From positions 930,001 through 994,000 of the forward strand of contig OY762289.1 in the NCBI GenBank assembly GCA_963665495.1: a stretch of 64,000 nt of DNA, in the 5' to 3' direction. The position numbers and the translations under genes were made by a program. Shown here piece after piece: positions 59,238-64,000 of the stretch. The notes below the pieces were generated by a model. That model did not search any database, had not been told where the DNA came from, and saw only the letters and a list, made by a program, of their open reading frames with translations. Position 1 is the stretch's first letter; every line of letters begins with the position of its first letter. The DNA comes from G963665495 sp963665495. GTDB lineage: Bacteria; Desulfobacterota; Desulfovibrionia; Desulfovibrionales; Desulfovibrionaceae.

Positions 59238-60125
59238 TTAGGCCTTGTCCACCATGGCCTTGCCCAGCAGGCCGGAAGGCCGGAAGATGATCACGGCGAT
59301 CATCACCGCGTAGGCCACGCCGTCGCGGTAGAGCGAGGAAACATAGCCCGCGCCGAGGGCTTCGGCGATGCCCAGTACAATACCGCCCATCATGGCGCCT
59401 GGAACGGAGCCGATGCCGCCGAGCACGGCCGCGGCAAAGGCCTTGACTCCGGCCACGTAGCCCATGGTGGGATAAATGGTGTTGTAGTAGACGGCGACCA
59501 GAATACCCGCGATGGCCCCCATGGCCGATCCCAGGGCAAAGGTGAAGGAAATCACCCAGTCCACGTTGATGCCCATGAGCTGGCTGCAGGTACGGTTCTG
59601 CGAAAGCGCCCGCATGGCGGTCCCGATTTTGGTTTTATTGATGATCAGATTCAGCCCGATCATCATGGAGAAGGTGATGCCGAAAATGAAAACATGCATC
59701 CAGGTCAGGGTCACATTGCCCATAGTGAAGGCCGTGTCTTTCAGATAGGAGGGCACAGCTTCCTGGATAAAGGGCTGCGGGCGGCTCCCCCAGATGACCA
59801 GCGCCAGGTTCTGGAGAAATATGGACATACCTATGGCCGTAATCAATGCGGCGAGCCGGTGCGCGTTGCGCAACGGGCGATAGGCTATGTAGTCGATGAG
59901 TATGCCCAGAGCGGCGCAGCAGAGCATGGCCAGCAAAATGGCGGAGTAAAAGCCGAGTCCCAGGGAGGATATAAAAGTGACGCAGAAAAAAGCGCCCAGC
60001 ATGTAAATTTCGCCGTGAGCGAAGTTGATGAGTTCGATGACTCCGTACACCATGGTGTACCCGACGGCGATAAGGGCGTAAATGACTCCGAGGGTGAGTC
60101 CGTTGATAAGTTGTTGCTCAAACAA
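59238..60125 (-). CDS. livH: Branched-chain amino-acid ABC permease LivH
   Basis: Membrane permease. The first half holds QQLINGLTLGVIYALIAVGYTMVYGVIELINFAHGE (LivH N-terminal signature) and the second half ends GIAEALGAGYVSSLYRDGVAYAVMIAVIIFRPSGLLG. 295 aa, family length, about eight helices. Separated from livK by 122 bp containing the hairpin at 60191, which probably lowers its expression relative to livK. Confidence 0.95.
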   Translation of the reverse strand: MFEQQLINGLTLGVIYALIAVGYTMVYGVIELINFAHGEIYMLGAFFCVTFISSLGLGFYSAILLAMLCCAALGILIDYIAYRPLRNAHRLAALITAIGMSIFLQNLALVIWGSRPQPFIQEAVPSYLKDTAFTMGNVTLTWMHVFIFGITFSMMIGLNLIINKTKIGTAMRALSQNRTCSQLMGINVDWVISFTFALGSAMGAIAGILVAVYYNTIYPTMGYVAGVKAFAAAVLGGIGSVPGAMMGGIVLGIAEALGAGYVSSLYRDGVAYAVMIAVIIFRPSGLLGKAMVDKA

Positions 60126-60190
60126 GGTCGGTTTCCTGCGGTTTCTGGCCGGCGGAGAAAGAACTCCGCAGCCGGTCTGTAAATGTAAAG

Positions 60191-60219
60191 AAACAGGCTG
60201 GAAGTGTTCCAGCCTGTTT
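60191..60219 (-). terminator. Perfect hairpin between livK and livH
   Basis: AAACAGGCTGGAA and TTCCAGCCTGTTT form a perfect 13-bp stem around a 3-nt loop, followed on the minus strand by CTTTAC. It lies 30 bp after livK. Such intercistronic hairpins commonly give partial termination and protect the upstream mRNA, allowing much more binding protein than permease. Confidence 0.85.
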
Positions 60220-60248
60220 CGTGAATCTCTCTTTCGTCTCTCCGCGCC

Positions 60249-61397
60249 TTAGTTCATCTGTTTGGCTGCCGGAGTGAACTTTCCGTCTTTGACCATTTTG
60301 ACGAATGCCGGTTTCTGCGGATCGCCGTTCTCGTCGAAGTAGGTCACGCCGGAGATGCCCTGATAGCCTTTTTCCGGCGTATTGATGGCGGCCAGGCAAT
60401 CGCGGACTTTGGCGCGGTCGGCGCCGACTTCCTCGATGCACTGGACAACGATTCCGGCTGCGTCAAAAGCGTTGACGCTCATGTAGTCGGAATCGCGCTG
60501 ATATTTAGCCTTGAACTTTTCCAGGAACTGTTTGGCCGCGGGATTGGCGATTTCAGCCAGGAACGGCGTGGTCAGGTAGGTGTTCTCGGCATTTTCCTTG
60601 GCGAGCTTAATGTAGTCGGCGTTATCCAAACCGTCGGCGCCCATCTTCGGGATGTTCATGCCGAGTTTGGCAGCCTGGTTGGCGATGAGCGCGCCTTCGT
60701 TGTAGTAGCCGCTGATGAACAGACCGTCAGGATTGTTTCCCTTGAGTGCGGTCAGCTGCGGAGTGAAGTCGGTGGTGCCTTTTACATAGGCTTCTTCGCC
60801 GGCGATGTTCAGGCCGATTTCCTTGGCCTGGGCCACGAATGCGTCTTTCAGGCCGATGCCGTAGTCGTTGTTTTCATAGAAAATGGCTACGTTGTTCAAG
60901 CCCAGGATATTTTTGGCGTATTTTGCCAGAAAAGCGCCCTGAAAATCGTCGCGGTAGACATCGCGGAAGGACCAGACGTTGCCTTTGCGGTCTTTGTTCT
61001 TATCGCTGATCGTAACGTTGGTGGCTGTGGGGGAAACAGCTGCGATTCCCTTACGTACGTAATTGGGCAGGGCGGCCAGGTGAGCCGAGGAGCACAGGTG
61101 CCCCACGATGGCTACGATGTCCTTGTCCTGAACAATCTTGGTGGCGACCGTGGCAGCTTCTTTGGGGTCGCACTGTTCGTCAAGGTATACGGCTTCGTAT
61201 TTGTGCTTGTAATCTCCGGCGTTGACTTCTTCGAGCTTCAGCACCACGCCGGCTTTGACGTTATCACCGTAAGCCGCAGCCGGTCCTGTGTAAGGAGAGG
61301 GTACGGCAATTTTGATGGGATCTTCGGCAAAAGCCGCGCCCGGAACCAACACCAACAGGGCCAGAAGGCCGCAAATCAAAGAATGGAACCGTTTCAC
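60249..61397 (-). CDS. livK: Periplasmic branched-chain amino-acid-binding protein
   Basis: Substrate-binding protein. The signal peptide MKRFHSLICGLLALLVLVPG ends with AFA before EDPIKIAV, a Sec cleavage site. The mature protein shows VPSPYTGPAAAYGDNVKAGVV, VAIVGHLCSSAHLAALPNYV and the C-terminal YQGISGVTYFDENGDPQKPA, standard for the Peripla_BP_6 LivJ/LivK family. 382 aa. First gene of livKHMGF. Its ligand is inferred from operon context; related proteins also bind urea or amides. Confidence 0.95.
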   Translation of the reverse strand: MKRFHSLICGLLALLVLVPGAAFAEDPIKIAVPSPYTGPAAAYGDNVKAGVVLKLEEVNAGDYKHKYEAVYLDEQCDPKEAATVATKIVQDKDIVAIVGHLCSSAHLAALPNYVRKGIAAVSPTATNVTISDKNKDRKGNVWSFRDVYRDDFQGAFLAKYAKNILGLNNVAIFYENNDYGIGLKDAFVAQAKEIGLNIAGEEAYVKGTTDFTPQLTALKGNNPDGLFISGYYNEGALIANQAAKLGMNIPKMGADGLDNADYIKLAKENAENTYLTTPFLAEIANPAAKQFLEKFKAKYQRDSDYMSVNAFDAAGIVVQCIEEVGADRAKVRDCLAAINTPEKGYQGISGVTYFDENGDPQKPAFVKMVKDGKFTPAAKQMN

Positions 61398-61429
61398 GCC
61401 TGTTCTCCTTGAATTAGACTATGTTCTGC

Positions 61430-61648
61430 CTATTGAGGTTTGTCTTCGATGTCGGCTTCACCGGCTTTTTTTGCCTCTTCGACATCTTTCGAGTACTCTT
61501 GCTTGGCCTTGTCCACGTCCTGCTTCAGCTCATTTTCAACTTTTTCGCCTTCTTTTTTGCCCTGGTCGTCGCCTGCGCAGCCACACAGCGGCAGTGCGAT
61601 AATCAGACCGGCAACGAGCAGCAACTTCAACCAATTAAATGTCTTCAT
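61430..61648 (-). CDS. Small lipoprotein, 72 aa
   Basis: The signal peptide LLLVAGLIIALPLCGC carries a lipobox (PLCGC), so the mature protein should be lipid-anchored at the cysteine. The rest is a charged helix (KVENELKQDVDKAKQEYSKD), coiled-coil-like, about 45 residues, reminiscent of Braun-type small lipoproteins though without the terminal Lys. GGGGAGG precedes the ATG. It lies 32 bp upstream of livK in the same direction and may be co-transcribed with it. Confidence 0.75.
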   Translation of the reverse strand: MKTFNWLKLLLVAGLIIALPLCGCAGDDQGKKEGEKVENELKQDVDKAKQEYSKDVEEAKKAGEADIEDKPQ

Positions 61649-61806
61649 CTCAACCTCCCCTACGCTTAATGGAACAGTTATTCAGAATGAATGGCATGTT
61701 TCACGAACCTAGTGAAAATTCCTGCAATAAACTGGCTAGGTATGCCACGCCTCTACAATCCTGTCAAATCCAAGATTGCGCGCAAAAATACAACTGTCTG
61801 AAATGG

Positions 61807-62463
61807 TTAGTTGTTTTTTGCGGCATTCCCGTGTGCTTCTCTGTCCTGCTGCGAGCCCAGGGCTGCCAGTTCGGAGCGGGCGTTCTTTTTGACCTCGTCC
61901 GTTGCCTTGGGGGAGTTCGCGGCCTGTTCCAGCAGAGTACGGGCCTTCTCGGGTTTGTTCAGAAAACGGCCGTATATCAATCCCAGATTGAATTGGGCGA
62001 TGGCGCTGTCCGGTTCGATCGTCAGAATCTGCTGAAAGGTTTCCGCGGCTTCGGCGTACTGCTGTTTCTGAAACTGGGTCAGGGCGAAATGATGCAGCGT
62101 ACGCAGGTCTCCGGGCTTGGCCACCAGCGCGCGGGTCAGAAAGGTTTGCGCATTGTCCCAATCCTGGCTGCTCATGAAGAATTCGGCCAGCTGCAACAGC
62201 AGATCCGGATCATTGGGCTTTTCACTCAACTGGCGCATCAGTTTGCCCACTTCGCCCATCTGATCGCCGCCCATGGCCTGTCCGCCCATGGCCTGTCCGC
62301 CCATGGCCGAACGGGGCATCTGGCGGACTTTCAGACCGGGTTTGTCCATGCGGAACAGAAAGGACACAGCCAGCATCAGCACCAGGCAGGCCCCAAGGAT
62401 CACTATCACATAGCGCTGGGGCGCGTTGTTCTGCTCCGGGCCTGGGTTAGTCGCGTTCGTCAT
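61807..62463 (-). CDS. TPR-repeat membrane protein of the ccm operon, 218 aa
   Basis: One N-terminal transmembrane helix (YVIVILGACLVLMLAVSFLF), a Met/Gly-rich linker with repeated MGGQA units (about 53-70), then about four tetratricopeptide-type helix pairs (DPDLLLQLAEFFMSSQDWDN, LRTLHHFALTQFQKQQYAEAA, AIAQFNLGLIYGRFLNKPEKA). The position after ccmD suggests a CcmI/NrfG-like role in presenting apocytochrome c to the ligase, which is inference. The 15-bp DNA repeat encoding MGGQA is noted separately. Confidence 0.8.
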   Translation of the reverse strand: MTNATNPGPEQNNAPQRYVIVILGACLVLMLAVSFLFRMDKPGLKVRQMPRSAMGGQAMGGQAMGGDQMGEVGKLMRQLSEKPNDPDLLLQLAEFFMSSQDWDNAQTFLTRALVAKPGDLRTLHHFALTQFQKQQYAEAAETFQQILTIEPDSAIAQFNLGLIYGRFLNKPEKARTLLEQAANSPKATDEVKKNARSELAALGSQQDREAHGNAAKNN

Positions 62464-62590
62464 GCAACATCTCCAGTTGTTTCAGGCGCGTTTGCAGGTT
62501 GTGCTGTTTTTTGGCCATAAAGACAAGATAGGCGCCCATGCCTATCCAGATGGCGACGTTGGCCGCCAGAAGATACTGTGTCGCGTTCAA
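62447..62590 (-). CDS. ccmD: CcmD-like small membrane protein, 47 aa
   Basis: Heme-exporter accessory peptide: one membrane helix (LLAANVAIWIGMGAYLVFMA) followed by a basic helix KKQHNLQTRLKQLEMLHDERD, the usual CcmD form. It starts with TTG at 62590, supported by AAAGGAG at the right distance and by a 4-bp overlap (TTGA) with the ccmC stop. It overlaps the TPR gene by 17 bp. A long frame running further upstream is in ccmC and is not real. CcmD stabilises the CcmABC-heme-CcmE complex. Confidence 0.82.
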   Translation of the reverse strand: MNATQYLLAANVAIWIGMGAYLVFMAKKQHNLQTRLKQLEMLHDERD

Positions 62591-63270
62591 GATACGCTCC
62601 TTTGTGCCGATAGGGTGAAATCGTCCAGACGGGCCGCGAGTTCGAGTTGTCTGGTCCGCAATACGCACAGGCAGAGCCAGAACAGGCTCATGGCCAGGAA
62701 GCAGACCAGAACGGTGGTCATCATCTCGGCCGGAAGGCCGCCTTGTTTCGAGGCGAAAACCGCCGGATGAATGGAACGCCACATCCGGGCCGAAAGAAAT
62801 ACCAGGGGAACGTCCAGAAAGGCCACGATGCCGACCACCGCACAGATACGCGCTTTCTGGCGCTTGTTCATATCCAGCGAGCGGACCACCAGATAGCCCG
62901 CGTAAATGAACCACATGATCAGCGTCGTGGTCAGTCGCGGATCCCAGGTCCACCAGGTGTTCCAGGAGTAGCGCGCCCACATGGAGCCCGTGATCAGGGC
63001 CAGGGCACTGCACAATACGCCCAGTTCCGCGGCGGCTCCAGCCACGTGGTCGCTTTTCGGGTCTTTTTTGACCAGATGCACGATGGAGGCGATAAAAACC
63101 ACGAAAAAGCTCAACATGGCCAGCCAGGCCAGGGGCAGGTGGACGTAAAAAATTTTTTGTATGGGCCCCATGGTCTGTTCCACCGGCGCGTAAATCCAGA
63201 TCAGCAAATGGCTGGCTGCCACAGCCAGTCCGCTGCCGATGGCCAGAAGGGCTAAGAGGGAAGATCGCAT
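62587..63270 (-). CDS. ccmC: Heme exporter/handling protein CcmC
   Basis: Six-helix membrane protein that loads heme onto CcmE. The tryptophan-rich heme motif is ARYSWNTWWTWDPRLTTTLI (about residue 105), with flanking histidines in IFYVHLPLAW and WRSIHPAVF that act as axial ligands in the family. 227 aa matches CcmC rather than the long CcmF. It is coupled to ccmD and follows ccmB by 14 bp. Needed for multiheme cytochromes c, abundant in sulfate reducers. Confidence 0.95.
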   Translation of the reverse strand: MRSSLLALLAIGSGLAVAASHLLIWIYAPVEQTMGPIQKIFYVHLPLAWLAMLSFFVVFIASIVHLVKKDPKSDHVAGAAAELGVLCSALALITGSMWARYSWNTWWTWDPRLTTTLIMWFIYAGYLVVRSLDMNKRQKARICAVVGIVAFLDVPLVFLSARMWRSIHPAVFASKQGGLPAEMMTTVLVCFLAMSLFWLCLCVLRTRQLELAARLDDFTLSAQRSVS

Positions 63271-63284
63271 GCTGTCCTCATGAG

Positions 63285-63962
63285 TTATTCATCCGCACTG
63301 AAAAGAAAAGGAAACAATATCAAACCAGCGGCCATGAAAATTAGGTCGAAAGCCGCTGCCAGGCCGAGCCAGGATTGCGCCGCGCTCAGGTCGCCGGGGC
63401 CGAGTCCCAGAGCCAGAAGCCGGACTCCGGCCAGCAGAGCCGGGGCCAGCAAGGGGAACAGCAGCACGCTCAACAGCGATTCCTTGCCCCCATGTCCGAG
63501 CGCCAGAGCGCCCAGCAATGAGCCCATGGCCACCAGGCCCAGGTCCACCACCAGCACGCCGAGCAGGCCGAGTTGCCAGGCCTCGCCGGGTTCCTGATTG
63601 AGGAATACGGCCAAAGCCGGAAAAAACACAAGCTGCGCGCAGAGCAAAAGCAAGCTGCCGGCCATGGTTTTGCCCAGCCAGATGGCGTGCGGCCGGGCCG
63701 GACTGAGCAGCAGGCCGAGTCTGGCCGCGTTGACTTCCTCCAGACTGTAGAGGGAGTTGAAAATCAAAACCTGGCAGAACAGGGTGGCCAGCCAGAAAAT
63801 TGTTGCCGCGGCCTGGGCCGTGACCGGTTCGCCGGCGCCGCGCGAGAGACTGAACAAAAACAGCAGCAGCAGCCCGAGCAGCAAAGCCTGCACCAGTCCG
63901 CTGCCTCGCAGGGCCACGAGCTTGAGGTCTTTGGAGGCTATGGCCAGGGCTGGTTTCAACAC
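63285..63962 (-). CDS. ccmB: Heme exporter permease CcmB
   Basis: Six-helix ABC permease of cytochrome c maturation System I. The N-terminal ASKDLKLVALRGSG and the SLYSLEEVNAARLGLLLSP loop are conserved in CcmB, as is the pattern LGVLVVDLGLVAMGSLLGAL. 225 aa, normal. GTG start at 63962; it overlaps the 3' end of ccmA by 7 bp, so the operon runs ccmA-ccmB-ccmC-ccmD-TPR. Works with CcmA ATPase to release holo-CcmE. Confidence 0.92.
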   Translation of the reverse strand: MLKPALAIASKDLKLVALRGSGLVQALLLGLLLLFLFSLSRGAGEPVTAQAAATIFWLATLFCQVLIFNSLYSLEEVNAARLGLLLSPARPHAIWLGKTMAGSLLLLCAQLVFFPALAVFLNQEPGEAWQLGLLGVLVVDLGLVAMGSLLGALALGHGGKESLLSVLLFPLLAPALLAGVRLLALGLGPGDLSAAQSWLGLAAAFDLIFMAAGLILFPFLFSADE

Positions 63963-64000
63963 AGGCCCGTCTCCCTGGCGTAAACATCCGCCGGGCCGCA
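63956..64000 (-). CDS. ccmA: C-terminal end of ccmA (partial)
   Basis: The minus-strand frame entering from the right edge reads CGPADVYARETGLC and stops at TGA 63956-63958, overlapping ccmB by 7 bp. The ATPase core lies outside the window; identification as ccmA rests on the fixed gene order ccmA-ccmB in System I operons and not on visible motifs. Confidence 0.45.
   Translation of the reverse strand, partial: CGPADVYARETGLC

Noticed and set aside
59055..60182. 375-aa frame antisense to livH and the livM-livH gap
   Set aside because: Runs across two conserved permease genes; composition typical of an antisense frame.
1..64000. CRISPR array, rRNA genes, insertion sequences
   Set aside because: No regularly spaced 25-40 bp direct repeats, no rRNA signature and no transposase were seen on either strand.

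Overview
The window looks like a chromosomal segment of a sulfate-reducing bacterium of the Desulfovibrio group (Desulfobacterota). This is inferred from gene content: large PAS-rich chemoreceptors and hybrid kinases, a eukaryote-type NADP isocitrate dehydrogenase, a fused SucC-SucD protein, a DUF438/PAS protein, and the run liv-guaBA-tatBC-hisB-hisA. No rRNA or species marker is present, so the assignment is an inference from protein character. Core genes are moderately GC-rich; positions 1-5830 and the gene at 44477-46603 are clearly richer in A+T.

1-5830 is the right end of an integrated mobile element abutting tRNA-Pro(TGG). It holds the start of a tyrosine recombinase running off the left edge, two tiny coupled ORFs divergent from an XRE repressor with a promoter/operator, a winged-helix-like protein behind a perfect 24-bp palindrome, the 3' remnant of a second XRE gene, a GNAT toxin-like gene overlapping a small antitoxin-like gene, and a compact seven-gene minus-strand cluster (AlpA/excisionase-like, DUF5681, coiled-coil protein, three related small proteins, one unknown). 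The terminal 600 bp carry 11-bp-phased repeats and integrase-arm-like repeats just before the tRNA.

5830-18800 is membrane and signalling: a K+ channel and cation/proton antiporter, a YrhK-type membrane protein, two chemoreceptors separated by an AT-rich spacer, a DUF202 protein, and a four-PAS hybrid histidine kinase followed by two single-domain response regulators. 18997-39700 is metabolism and envelope: fused succinyl-CoA synthetase, ilvBN with a complete attenuation leader (ten Val codons, terminator, possible antiterminator), a methyltransferase, an EamA exporter, a DUF438 protein, a PBP4-type lipoprotein, murI, icd, a TrpF-like protein coupled to a ModF-like ATPase, an alcohol-dehydrogenase-like enzyme, an aminotransferase, and a sigma-54 activator whose receiver domain has lost its phosphorylation residues.

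40199-49557 is a less familiar envelope cluster: LemA, an M48 membrane protease with a long C-terminal extension, an FAD-dependent oxidoreductase, a low-GC polytopic TPR protein, an AI-2E family transporter, and, convergent, a membrane-anchored Ser/Thr kinase. 49616-61650 is a long minus-strand series: livKHMGF (branched-chain amino-acid uptake), guaBA (GMP synthesis), tatBC (folded-protein export; TatC with an unusual acidic N-terminus), then hisB-lipoprotein-hisA. The right edge is a cytochrome c maturation operon, ccmA(partial)BCD plus a TPR protein. The window therefore combines core metabolism on the minus strand with one tRNA-targeted mobile element at the left.
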